From: Ichthyophthirius multifiliis
Lineage: Eukaryota; Ciliophora; Oligohymenophorea; Hymenostomatida
Assembly (NCBI RefSeq): GCF_000220395.1
Contig: NW_004085880.1
Span: 1 to 41,284 of the forward strand
Direction of reading: 5' to 3'
DNA: 41,284 bases
Made by a program: the position numbers and the translations under genes. Under the pieces are notes generated by a model, which was given only the letters and a program-made list of their open reading frames with translations, did not search any database and had not been told where the DNA came from. Of this stretch, positions 1 to 10,625 are shown in pieces. Within the stretch, counting starts at the first letter, position 1, and each line of letters starts with the position of its first letter.

Positions 1-1
1 A

Positions 2-79
2 TAATAAGTTATTAAAAATTAAGAAAAAATGAATAAATTGCTTAAAGCAGCAATTAATTTAGAGAATAGCCAAATGTGA
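2..79 (+). CDS. 3' end of a gene truncated by the window edge
   Basis: Read with TAA as Gln, the frame entering the window gives about 25 residues ending in ...NLENSQM before a TGA at 77-79. A run of 18 or so A residues follows. The tail has mixed polar and charged residues (KLLKAAINLENS), unlike the K/I/N/Y noise of surrounding A/T DNA, and base composition falls to nearly pure A/T straight after the stop. No family can be named from so short a piece. An in-frame ATG at 29-31 means it could also be a chance short ORF. Confidence 0.4.
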
Positions 80-96
80 AAAAAAAAAAAAAAAAA

Positions 97-795
97 ATTA
101 ATTAAATTTTATGAAATAAACAATAATTAAACAAAAAAAATTATAGTATAAATTAATCTAAATTTTAATTATAAATAGTTATTATATTTTTATATAAATA
201 AATTTTAATATTAAAAACTACCAAAATAATAATTGCTTTAATATATTTTAAAATATAAATATAAAAAAATTATAATATTAAAAAGTATTAAAATTTATTT
301 TTATAAAAAAATATAAGATATTTAATAATTTTTAGTAAAGAATTTTTAATTTTTTAATTAAAATATATAAAAATAATAATAATAAAATAAATATATAATT
401 AATTAAAATGTGATTTTATTTAATAAGTAATTATTATTTTATTCATTAATAAAAAATAATTATTAATTAAAGAAAAGAAAATATTAAAACATTATATGCA
501 ATATTTATACAAAAAAATAAATTTTGCATTTATTTATATTAAATATATATGTATATATATATTCTAATTTTGATTAATATTATATATATATATGTATGCA
601 ATAAAAAAAATATTATTTAAAAATAAAAAAAAAAAATATATTTTTATAAGTAAAGATAATTTAAAAAAAAATATTTGTCTATTTTTAATAAATATAATAA
701 AATTAATTTTAAATATATATTTTGATAACATAATAGAAAAAAAAATATAAAAAATATAAAAAATATAAATTTATATATTCTTCAATAATCATAAA
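97..795. other. A/T-rich spacer
   Basis: Nearly pure A/T with many homopolymers and short (TA)n runs near 546-595. No frame on either strand shows protein-like composition. It separates two genes that converge on it, so it should hold both 3' UTRs, but no terminator or polyadenylation motif can be told from background. Confidence 0.6.
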
Positions 796-1888
796 TCATG
801 AATACTGCCAAGTAATTGTAAATTTAGCAAATAAGCTATTTATGACTTTAATTCTAAAATACCTATATTTTCCCTTTATTAAATTTAATTTAATTTAATT
901 TAATTTAATTTAATTTAATTTAATTTAATTTAATTTAATTTAATTTAAATTAATTTAATTTAATTTATTTTTAATTTAATTTTATCTTAATTTAATTATG
1001 TCTTAATTTAATTTAATTATATTTATTTTAGTATATTTTTTTTATATATTTTATTTATTATTTCAATTTATTTAATTTATTTTATATAATTTCAAAATTA
1101 TTTTTTTTTAAATAAAAAAAAAATATACTTAACACTAGTAAAATGTACAATATGATATATTAGACTATTATTTTTGAATTATTCATCAACACTTTTTATT
1201 AAACTATCTTATTAATTTTATGTAATTTTATCGCATTTTGTAAATACAATTACAATTGGTTTCATTTTTTACACTAATAATTATAAAAGCATTTAATCAA
1301 CTTATTTTATTCCATGTTCACTATCTATAAGTACAAATATTCTATGTAAATAGCTAGAATATTCTATATAATTTAACATCATTTTCCCCCAATTTTATAA
1401 TTCTTTTTTGTTTCCAACAGCAAATCCGTATCCTGGAGGGTCTACAAGTACTGACCCTTAATCTAGTTATATGAAATTTAATTCTCTTGTTTTTCCAGGC
1501 ATGTTTGATGTTTCCATTATTTTATATTTTAATAATGCATTTATTAATGAAGACTTTCCAACATTAGATCTTCCTACAACTACAAACTATTAAAAAAATC
1601 GATATTAAAAAATTAATTGGTTTAATATTTTTAATCTACTTCTTTTCTTTTTTATAAACTATTTAAATCTTATTTTTGTCTTATATTTTCTAAGTATTAT
1701 TTTAATTCTTTTGGTTAACATTAACCTTCTTTGTAAAATTTTTATGTAAATCTTTCACCCAATTGTACCTATAGTTTACTTTTATAAAATTATATAGTTA
1801 TCTTACATTATTTTACCCATTTTGGAGTATTAAATGTCGATTCGAAATTATTGTTTAATATATAAAAAGGCTTTATTTATTTTTTCAT
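796..1888 (-). CDS. EngB/YihA-type GTPase (GTPBP8-like)
   Basis: GTP-binding protein of the TRAFAC EngB family. Bacterial EngB acts in large-subunit ribosome assembly, and eukaryotic GTPBP8 is its mitochondrial relative. The G motifs are intact: G1 GRSNVGKSS near residues 88-96, G2 [10 protein letters not shown]3 DPPGYGFA, G4 TKCDK and G5 TSVK. About 83 residues precede the G domain, room for an organellar targeting region. Exon 1 is 1888-1640, intron 1 is 1639-1587 (GTAGAT...AATAG), exon 2 is 1586-1129. Intron 2 runs 1128-863 or 1128-854; both acceptors keep frame and give 257 or 254 residues. The start is the first in-frame ATG, and TGA ends the gene at 796. Intron 2 is about five times longer than its neighbours and is filled by a TTTAA microsatellite. 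Family assignment is secure; mitochondrial location is inferred. Confidence 0.9.
879..966. repeat. (TTTAA)n microsatellite inside an intron
   Basis: About 17 copies of the pentamer TTTAA, with one interruption near 947, continuing as degenerate copies to about 1020. It lies wholly inside intron 2 of the EngB-type gene on the opposite strand and accounts for much of that intron's unusual length. Confidence 0.9.
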
Positions 1889-2683
1889 TTTTGTTGTTGT
1901 TGTTGGAAATATAAGAAAAAGCTATAATATATATATATATATTAAAATAAATATTTAATAGTTTTTTGTTTATTTAATTTTAAATAAATAGTTAGTACTG
2001 TAAATGGATATAAAATATTTTTATTTAACTATTTAAAAAGGAAAAATATAAGGTGAAAAAAAATACAAATAAAAAATAATAAAATTTCGAATAAACGATG
2101 TAAATAAATATATATAAATTTAAAGATAAAACAAAAAAATATAAAATATATATCAATAAATGATATTTATTAAATTTATTGATTAAATAATTTATTTTAA
2201 ATTTTTATTAAAAAAATATATATTTGAAAAAGTAATATTTATATATATATAAAATAAAATATTAATTTTATAATATTTTTGAAAATCTAAATAATAAAAT
2301 ATATATAAAATTATAAAATATATATGTAATGCTTATTAATGAATAAATAAAATTTAGTTTATAAAAAGTTGATTTTTATTAATTTCTTAGTATAATAAAT
2401 ATCTCCATGATTTATAATTTAATATAAAAATAAATTATTGTTATTTTTAAAAAATTTATGATACTAATAAAATTACAAAATATATAAAAATAAGTTTTTT
2501 TTCAATTATTAACAATACATAAAATTATACTAATATTTATAAAGAAAAAGAAAAAAAAAATATAATCTTTATTTAAAAAAAGAATATAAACATATCCATT
2601 AAATAAGATCTTTTATTTTCAATATATAAGATATATTTGTTCAAGAAAAATAAAATTTATATAAAATTATTTTAATAAATAAA
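1889..2683. other. A/T-rich spacer
   Basis: Almost pure A/T with a short (TA)n tract near 1926-1942. It lies between the start of the EngB-type gene and the stop of the coiled-coil gene on the same strand, so it should contain the EngB promoter. No motif stands out and no coding composition was seen. Confidence 0.6.
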
Positions 2684-3934
2684 TCAAAATTATTATGTTT
2701 ATACTTCATTTTCTTTTTATAATTATTATTATTCTTAATTTTCATTTTATAACTCGATTTTATTATAACTAGAAGAAGAATTTTTCATTTTATTTACAGA
2801 TTATCTTTAATATTCTTCCTAGTCTAAATTATCTGCACTAATTTTTTATATACTTTATTTTTTCAAAAACTTTTCAGCAAACTAAGGAGCACTTAAAATC
2901 AAAGCACTTTCTAACTCTTCATAAGCGCTCTTTTACATTATTTAAGTAGATTATAATCTTTAAATGATTTCCATTTCAAATTCTTCCATTTTTTTAATTT
3001 CTCGTTGTTTTTATTACTTTATTTTATCTTCATATAACATTTTTTCTTCAATTTCTCTTTTTATAAATTCCTTCTTAATATCTTGATATTTTTTCATATT
3101 TTAATTTTTGTTTTCCTTTTATTTTTTTATAAACTCGTTTCTTTCTCTTGCAATTAAAATTTATTATTCATGACTTTTCTTTATTTTTTGTATGTTTTAT
3201 ATTTTCTAATCTTTTATTTTTTAGACGTTTTCTTTTTTCATTAATAAATATTCTTCTCTTAAAACTTTTCTTTCTTCTTGACTTTAAGCTCTTAATTATT
3301 TTACTTTTTATACTTTTTAATCTAATTTTTTTTTTTTTGTTTATTCTCTCTTTTTTTTTATATATATAATTAATCAAAAAAAAAAAAATGTTTAGTTTAC
3401 TATTGCATTTTTTTCTAAATTTTTCATTTTCAAATAATATATTTCCATAGCTTTTTTACGTGTTTCTTCAATTTTTTTTAAAGTTTTTATTTCTTCTTGT
3501 CTTAATAAAGATATCCTGTTTGCTAATGTTTATTAGTTTTCTTCCATATGTTTTCTTTCTTTTCTTGCATTATAATAATTACTTATTGTGCTGTATTTTA
3601 AATCAAAGGGATATTAGACAGATTGTTATGCATTTTCTTAAAATTCTATAGTCTCTTGGTTTTAATTAGAAAGGCTTTATTTGTTTCTTAATTCATTTCT
3701 ATTATTTAGTTCGTCTATATTATTTTATTAATCTTAAATATCTTTTTCTTATTCAAATAAATTTTCATTCTATTATGTTTCTTTCTATTACTCTAATTGT
3801 TAATTTGAATGATCTTATTTATCTTATTAATATTATAATTAGGGCTATATTTCTTAGTTATTATTTAATTAAACTTATTCTTCTTAATTATTTAAGATTT
3901 TTTCTTACTATTTTTCAAGATTTGTTTAATCCAT
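2684..3934 (-). CDS. Coiled-coil protein, Q-rich, function unknown
   Basis: A two-exon gene encodes 399 residues: exon 1 is 3934-3401, the intron is 3400-3350 (GTAAAC...AAAAG, 51 nt), exon 2 is 3349-2684, and the total is an exact multiple of three. The N-terminal 90 residues are Q/N-rich (many TAA codons). A short non-repetitive segment follows (YPFDLKYSTISNYYNAR), then about 220 residues of K/E/Q-rich heptad-like sequence typical of a long coiled coil. The stretch AYEELESALILSAP near the C-terminus is the most distinctive part. No catalytic motif is visible. Such proteins are common in ciliate cytoskeleton and basal bodies, but nothing here proves that role. Start chosen at the first ATG after an A/T-only stretch. 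Confidence 0.75.
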
Positions 3935-4356
3935 TATTAGATTTTTAAAATTTTTTTTTATAACTTATTAATAATTAATTATAACAAATTGTTTCGTTTT
4001 AAAATTAAATAAAAAATGATTAATAATTTACGTTTAAAATTATAGTATAAAAATTATATGAATTATTAATAATTATTAGTAAATATCTTTTTTATATTTT
4101 TTAATTATATATATATATATAATATTTTTTTATAACAAAAAAAAATTATTTTTAAAATGAAAATAAATATATGTATTTTTATTTATTTTAACTTTTTATA
4201 ATAATTTATATTATTTTTTAAACTTTTTTAATCATTATTAAATTAATTACTTTTTGTCTAGCTTTTAATAAATAAATTAATTATTATAGATCTAATTAAA
4301 TAATTAATTGATTTGTTAATTTATGCTTTAAATTTGGTTTAAAAAATGCTTATGAT
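3935..4356. other. A/T-rich spacer
   Basis: Nearly pure A/T with a (TA)n run near 4106-4122. No supportable gene. Minus-strand translation stays open for long stretches only because TGA is rare in such DNA. Confidence 0.5.
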
Positions 4357-5100
4357 TCATCTATTTAGTACAAGTTTACAATTTAGCAAACTAATATGAA
4401 CTCTTCTTGTTATTTTTTTTTTAGGAATAAGTTGTATAATTTTATTATTTAATACATACTTGAGTATCTTATTAATTATTTTTTAAGACTTAAATTCCTT
4501 AAATTCTTCATTAGTTTTACTTTATTTCAGGATTGAGACTAATTTCTTATTCTAAAATATAAAATTTTTAATCCTAACCAATTTTATTTTACTAATAAAT
4601 GAATTAATGAAGTCCTTATATAATATTATTTGAAATTTATAATGCTTAAAATAAATCTATATTTTTCTAAAAAAATAAAATAATAATAGCGCAATTCGGT
4701 ATATCTTATAAAATATAGTATTTCTAGGTTAACCAAATAGTATATTTAATTTTTTTTCTTATTTTATTTCCACAGGCCTTATATTTAATTTATTTTTGAA
4801 TATAATATTATTTTCCTCAAGCAAATGCTTCTAATTATTAAAATATATGTTTTTATTTATAAATAAAACTAAAATACATTCTAAAAAGTTTCGGTTTAAA
4901 TAATCATTTATTAAAAAAATTAAAATAAAATATTTTATTCTGTATTAAACCATAATTTTGAATTTTTTGATGTTTTTAGATATAAGCAGTCTTATAAAAA
5001 ATCTATATAAATTTTTAGAAAACAATTAAAAAATAAAATTATATTACATTGAATGAAGTCTTCTGAAAGTTAAATTGTTGAATAAAAATAGCATAGTAAT
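4357..5100 (-). CDS. C-terminal exons of an unrecognised helical protein
   Basis: Successive exons fit in phase on the minus strand: up to 5048, 5002-4878, 4830-4734, 4666-4593 and 4551-4357, separated by introns of 45, 47, 67 and 41 nt, three of them starting GTA and one GTT, and ending at TGA. The joined product has good composition, for example LSEDFIQ-YFLQDCLYLKTS, then KHLLEENNIIF, then NKKLVSILKQSKTNEEF, and looks alpha-helical. An optional 69-nt GTATGT intron in the last exon keeps the same end frame. I do not recognise the family; an ARM/HEAT-like fold is possible but unproven. The 5' part is unclear above 5100, where several frames look equally plausible. It may be the C-terminus of the Q/N-rich gene upstream. 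Confidence 0.6.
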
Positions 5101-5645
5101 TAATTAAAATAGAAAATAATAAGGTTAATTTCAAAATACAATAAATTTACCAATAATTTTAAAATGAAACTCATATTTAACTATAAATCTATATAAGATT
5201 ATTAATTAATAATTTTATTTTAAAGAATGCATAAATTTTGGTAAAATACATTTATATCATTCTATATTTGGATTATTTTAAAAACCTGTACTTAGATTTA
5301 AAGTTTATTGTATTAATATTTTAGGATTATTTGTATTATAACATTAATGATTTAACAAAAAAAAAATTATTAGTATGTAAATTTACGAAATTTAAAGGTT
5401 ACAAATGTTAATAAAAATATAGTTAAATAATTAAAATAATCAGGGAAATTCTTTATTAAATATATCATATCCTATAATTTAAGTTATAAATATTTAAATA
5501 CCAATAATTTTAGATAAAATAAAATAAATTTTAAATAATTTCTAATTATATAAAATATTTTTTTCCTCTTATAACATAAAAGTATTAATTACAATATAAT
5601 TATTTTAAAAAAAAAATATAAAATAACAGAATATTTAGCAAACTC

Positions 5646-7915
5646 AATAATTACTAAAGGCCTTTTATAAGTATAATATTTTTTAAAATTGCTAAAAAAA
5701 AAAATTATTTAATTTTTTAATTAAATTTAAAAAGTACATGTAGAAAAATATTAGATATTTGCATATTTTAATAATAAACAAATAAATTAAAAGTAAAAAT
5801 AATTATTTATTACATTATTATGTTATTAAAATTAAAAAATATAATTATTAAAATAAATATTATTATAAAATAATTTAAATAATTAATAAATATACATAAT
5901 ATTTTTATAATACATGAAGTAAAATATAATTATTTTTCATTGATATTAATATATAAAATTATAATATTTTTAATTAATTCTTAAATATCCTTATATTATA
6001 ATTTTTAATAAAAAAAAGTTAATATTAAAAATCTGAAAGAGTTTTTTGTTTTTTATATTATAAAGTTTAAAGAATAAATAATACTATAAAATAAGCAAAT
6101 TAATTTGATTTTTGTCTAAATAATATTTAATAAATATAACTAATATTTTATTCAGTATTATATATGAGAATTGCTTCTAAATTTATTATTATCATTTAAA
6201 AATATATTTTTTTTAGGCGAAGATTATTAAGATGAAATAATTTTACGTGTAGCTTAGATAAAGCTTTAACTTTTTTAATTAAAAAAATAAAAAATAGAAT
6301 AATTAATTTATATTTACCATTTTTACATTAAAATATTTGACTATTAATAATAATTATTTTCTTAATTTTTTTCATTGTTATTTAAATTTTGTAAAAGTTC
6401 TTAATCATATTTTTAAATATTGCTGATTTATTTATGTTCTTATTCCTCCTATATATTTTTTATAAATAAATCATAACATTCGTTGCTTTATTAAGTTTAA
6501 TAGTCTATTATTTATTTATTTAATTAAATAAATAAAATTAAATATATTTACCTTAAATTTAATTATATACTTAAAATACATTTTAAGTTTTTTAATTCTA
6601 TTGTCTAATTAATTATCTAATTATTTTAATTTTTAGATATGGTTTTAATAATATTAATCTATATTATCTTTTTCTTTTAGATTATTAGTAAATTATTGAT
6701 TATTTGTGTCATTGTTTTTCTTTTCTTACCATTTGTACTATTTATTCTTCTTGAATTCTTCAAGATTTATTTATTTATTTTGTTCTTTTGTTTCAAAATT
6801 ATTATCATCTTAAAATGAATTTTGAGAATTTTAAAAATTTAAGCCATCACATTACAAAATTTGAGTAGAATTTTTAAAATCTTAATTATTTTATAACCAT
6901 TATTGTATTTAAAATTCTGAAATAATAGAATTTGATTTTTAATTTTGTTTATTTATTTTATTTAAAAGAAGTTATTGTTATTTCATTAATTTTACAGTTT
7001 CACTATCTTAATTCTAAACTAAATCAGATTATTATATTCTTTTATTTTGGATTATTTAGTTATTTGAAGTATAATCATTTTTTTAATTATAATTTTAATA
7101 TCTATTAACTAAATTAATTTAGTTATTAATTAATTCTAAACTATTAGAATTATCATCATTTTTGAAACAATTTAAACTTTATATATTAGAAATATTAGCT
7201 TTACTATCAGAAAACGATAAATCATTATTTTTATTATTAATTTATTTTTATTTAGTTAAATAGTCTACACTTAATTTATTTTTTTAATCTAAATATTAAT
7301 TATTATTAAAAACTTAATTTTAATATTATTTTTTTCTAATAAATAAATAATTATAGATAAATATACTAAAAGCCTGATTTTTTAAAATTAAATTTTTCTT
7401 ATTTATTATTTATTGAATATTTAATAGTTTTAAAGCGATTTTATAATAATATTTATTTTAAAAATTATAATAACTAATTAATTTACAAAAGAAATATTTT
7501 TATTATTTTTAGAATATTTAGTAAGTATTTTTTACAGCTAACTTAATACTAATATTACTATTTTTAGATTTATAAAATTTAAATTTTATTTAATTTAGAA
7601 AATAATGTTTTATTTTAATGAGAATTTATTACAAATACTGTGTAATTATAAAAGTGGCTTTTTTCATATTTTTAGATTTGCTTTAATAAAAATAAATAAA
7701 ATTAGGACAGCTTTAGTTAATATTAAATTTATTTAAATTATATTTATAAATAATTTAAGAATTATTTTTCTTTTAATTTTTATTTTTAATATTTAATTAA
7801 TATTAATTAAATTAGGAAATATTATTAACATAAAATTTTTCATGAATAGATTAAAATTTTATTGGTTAAATAAAATTATCTTTAAAAAAATGATTATTTG
7901 ATTATAATTATTATA

Positions 7916-7951
<36 letters not shown>

Positions 7952-8769
7952 TATATTATTCTATTTAATTTTCTTTATATTTTTACTATTTTTATATAAT
8001 AATTTCATTTTTCTATATATTAATTTCTAAATTAATTTATTTTTTATTTTAGTTTTATTTTATTTGTGATTATTATTTTTATTTTTCTAATATTCGCTCA
8101 TTTTTTTTTTCTTAATCAAATTATTATTTTTAATTTTATAAATTATTTTGTTAAATATTTTAATATTTATCTCTATTATTATCTTTTATTTTATTATTAT
8201 TACTATATTATTTCTATATTTTTTACATTAATTTTTACTGTTCATTTAATTATTATTAATTATCACTTTTTATTATAGACATTGTTTATTTTATTTTGTT
8301 GCCATTATTTTCATATTATTATTAAATTTATTTAATTTAACATTATAATTTTTAACTTTAATGTTATTATTTAATCTTTTAATTTAAACTATCTCTTTTT
8401 TATATTATTAATATATATATTTTTTCTTTTTTTACATATAATCAATTTTTTTTGAATATCCATAATTTTAATAATTATTCTTTTCATATTCTTAATTTTT
8501 ATTTACGCTTATTTTAAAATTTGCAATATAAGAATCGGGTAAATAATTTATAATACTTTTTTAAAATTATTCATTTTAATCATTTTTTAATTAACTTTTC
8601 GAAATATATTAATTTTAGATCATATTATTACCATTATTTTGATTCAGGTAAATTTTTTATTATATTAAATATGTTTTGTTTAATTATCTGTTAGAACTTT
8701 ATGAATTTATTTATTTTTTTCGTTAAATTTTTCAAAAGAATAAGATTGTTGCCTTGTTAGTATTGGCAT
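5646..8769 (-). CDS. Large Q/N-rich protein, function unknown
   Basis: A long minus-strand reading frame with TAA/TAG as Gln, very rich in Q, N and K, with sensible short introns at 8435-8395, 6551-6505 and 6317-6264 that keep frame. Convincing blocks include YLPDSYIANFKISVNKN near 8520, NFQNSQNSFQDDNNFETKE near 6800, a K/E-rich coiled-coil stretch near 6740-6600, and a basic helical segment near 6500-6340. A ten-residue polyQ encoded only by TAA sits at about 7918-7950. The best start is the ATG at 8769, but the first exon junction (about 8650-8600) is unresolved because three frames look coding there. The 3' end is uncertain: TGA at 5646 closes the frame, but coding quality fades below about 6060. 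Possibly one gene with the exons at 4357-5100. No family recognised. Confidence 0.55.
7918..7950 (-). repeat. (TAA)n polyglutamine tract
   Basis: A pure trinucleotide repeat, TAT on the plus strand and TAA in the gene's minus-strand frame, giving about ten consecutive Gln codons inside the Q/N-rich protein. In the standard code this would be a string of stops. Confidence 0.75.
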
Positions 8770-9116
8770 TCTATAAATATTAATATCTTATATTATCTAA
8801 TATTTTTAAATTTTATATTTAAAATTTTTATGATGTTCTTTTTTTTACATTGCTCATTTTTAAATGTTGTTTAATAAGAATAAAAAAATAAAGCAAATAA
8901 TATTATAGTTAATTTCAAATTTGCAAAAATATAAAAAAGAAATATTATTGATAGTTCTAATTTACAAAAATGCTTGTAAATTTTTATAAATTTAAAATAA
9001 AATATATTTTTAAATCAATAATATAATCTATATATATAAAAATAAAAAAATACTAAAAAGATATAATTTAAATCAAAAAAAATTAAAACTAATTAAAAAA
9101 AGAGCAACTAAAAGAA
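8770..9116. other. Spacer between divergent genes
   Basis: A/T-rich DNA between the start of the minus-strand Q/N-rich gene and ferrochelatase on the plus strand, so it should hold both promoters. No promoter motif can be picked out. An ATG at 8970 lies in frame with ferrochelatase and could make part of this spacer coding. Confidence 0.5.
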
Positions 9117-10178
9117 ATGTCTAAAACAGCTGTTTTAATGCTCAATTTAGGAGGTCCAAATAATATCTCTGAAGTTACTCCGTTTCTACATCGATTTTTT
9201 TGCGATACAACAGTAATAAGAATTCCATTTGGATTAGGTCCATACATTGGAAAATTAAGAGGTCCTGCAAAAGTGACCAAATAATATCAAAAAATAGGAG
9301 GAAAGAGCCCTATAAAAGATTGGACAATAAAACAAGGTGAGAAAATGATAAAACATTTGGATATAATCTCACCATAAACAGGTCCTCATATTTATTTCCC
9401 AGCATTTAGATATGGATTGCCTTTATACCATGATTAAATAGATGAATGCATAAACAACTATTCAGAAGTAGAAAGAATAGTATTGTTTTCATAATTCCCT
9501 TAATATTCATGTACAACAGCTGGAAATGCTATAAGATATGCTTTAAAGCATATGTAAGAAAATCACAGTAGTCATAATAAGAAAATTCATATAATTGATA
9601 GATGGTTTGATAACGAGTATTACATAAAATCAATTACAAATATTTTAAAATAAGATTTAGAAACCAATTTTGATGAAAAACAAAGAGAAAAAGTTTTAAT
9701 TTTATTCACAGCCCATTCATTACCACTCGATTTTATTTAATAAGGTGATGTTTATCCTTTCGAGATTGCAAGCACAGCTGAAAAAGTAATAAAAGAAGGA
9801 GGATTTAAAAACTCTTATAGGGTCAGTTGGTAAAGTAAGGTTGGACTAAAGTAATGGCTTGCTCCTTCTACAATAAATGCACTTCAATAATATTCGAATA
9901 AGGGTTGGGAATATATAATTATTGTTCCTCTTGGATTTACAAGTGATCATTTAGAAACTCTTTATGAAATAGATCATGAAATAATTGAAGAGTTTGGATC
10001 TAAGCTTAAATATAAGAAAATTGCTAGGTCTAGAAGTTTAAATGATGACGATACCTTTTGTTAAGGATTAGCTCATATTGTTGCCGCTAACTTAAAAGAT
10101 GACAGCTATAGATCACCTAATCTAAATTTAAGATGTCCTGATTGTAAATTTAAAGAATGTAATTTGCTTTTTAAATGA
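9117..10178 (+). CDS. Ferrochelatase
   Basis: Inserts Fe2+ into protoporphyrin IX, the last step of haem synthesis, on the matrix face of the inner mitochondrial membrane. The gene is intronless, 353 residues, and closely matches animal-type ferrochelatase from the first residues ([11 protein letters not shown]). Key residues are present: the active-site His in LFTAHSLP (about residue 200), [12 protein letters not shown] (about 273-284), and PQYSCTT with Cys132. The C-terminus carries CPDCKFKEC, Cys340/343/348, with the C-x2-C-x4-C spacing of the [2Fe-2S] ligands of human ferrochelatase; Cys132 matches the fourth ligand. Gln at many conserved positions is encoded by TAA/TAG. The ATG at 9117 begins directly at the catalytic core with no presequence; an in-frame ATG at 8970 would add 49 mostly basic residues that could serve as one. 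Confidence 0.97.
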
Positions 10179-10625
10179 AGTTTGTTAATTTTTTGTTATT
10201 TTTATAATAATATTTTTTATTTTAAAAAAATTATTAATTTATTTATAAAAAAATATTTTTATTTTTTTAAAAATAAAATAATTTTTGCTTTTGTAATTTT
10301 TTTTTTTTAAGTAAATTTAAATATAGTTTCGATTTTTTAAAACCAAAAGTTTATTAATGTTTTGTTTTGTTTTGTTGTTTTTTACAGTTTTAATAAAATA
10401 ATTATTAGATAAATATCATTTCATTAAAATGTATTTAAAAATTATTAGATAATCAAAATTTAAACTAATATAAATAATAATTTAATATTAAAAAATATAT
10501 AAATACATAATTGTCTAATTTTGTTAGAATTTTTTATTTTTAAATTCATATTTTTATATTTAAATATTTTATTTCGATAAGATAATTATTTAATTTTTAT
10601 AAAATTAAAAAATAAAAATACAATA
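10179..10625. other. A/T-rich spacer
   Basis: Spacer between two plus-strand genes; it should hold the 3' UTR of ferrochelatase and the promoter of the next gene. No RNA gene or coding frame seen. A short TTTTG repeat lies at about 10361-10376. Confidence 0.6.

Noticed and set aside
879-966. The TTTAA array as a telomere or subtelomeric repeat
   Set aside because: Hymenostome telomeres are CCCCAA/TTGGGG repeats, and this array sits inside an intron. The single CCCCCAA at 1386 is isolated and lies within coding DNA.
4860-4925. A LisH-like motif (LINDYLNRNFLECILVLF) on the minus strand
   Set aside because: It spans the intron 4877-4831; with that 47-nt intron removed the exons join in another frame, so the motif is a chance translation.
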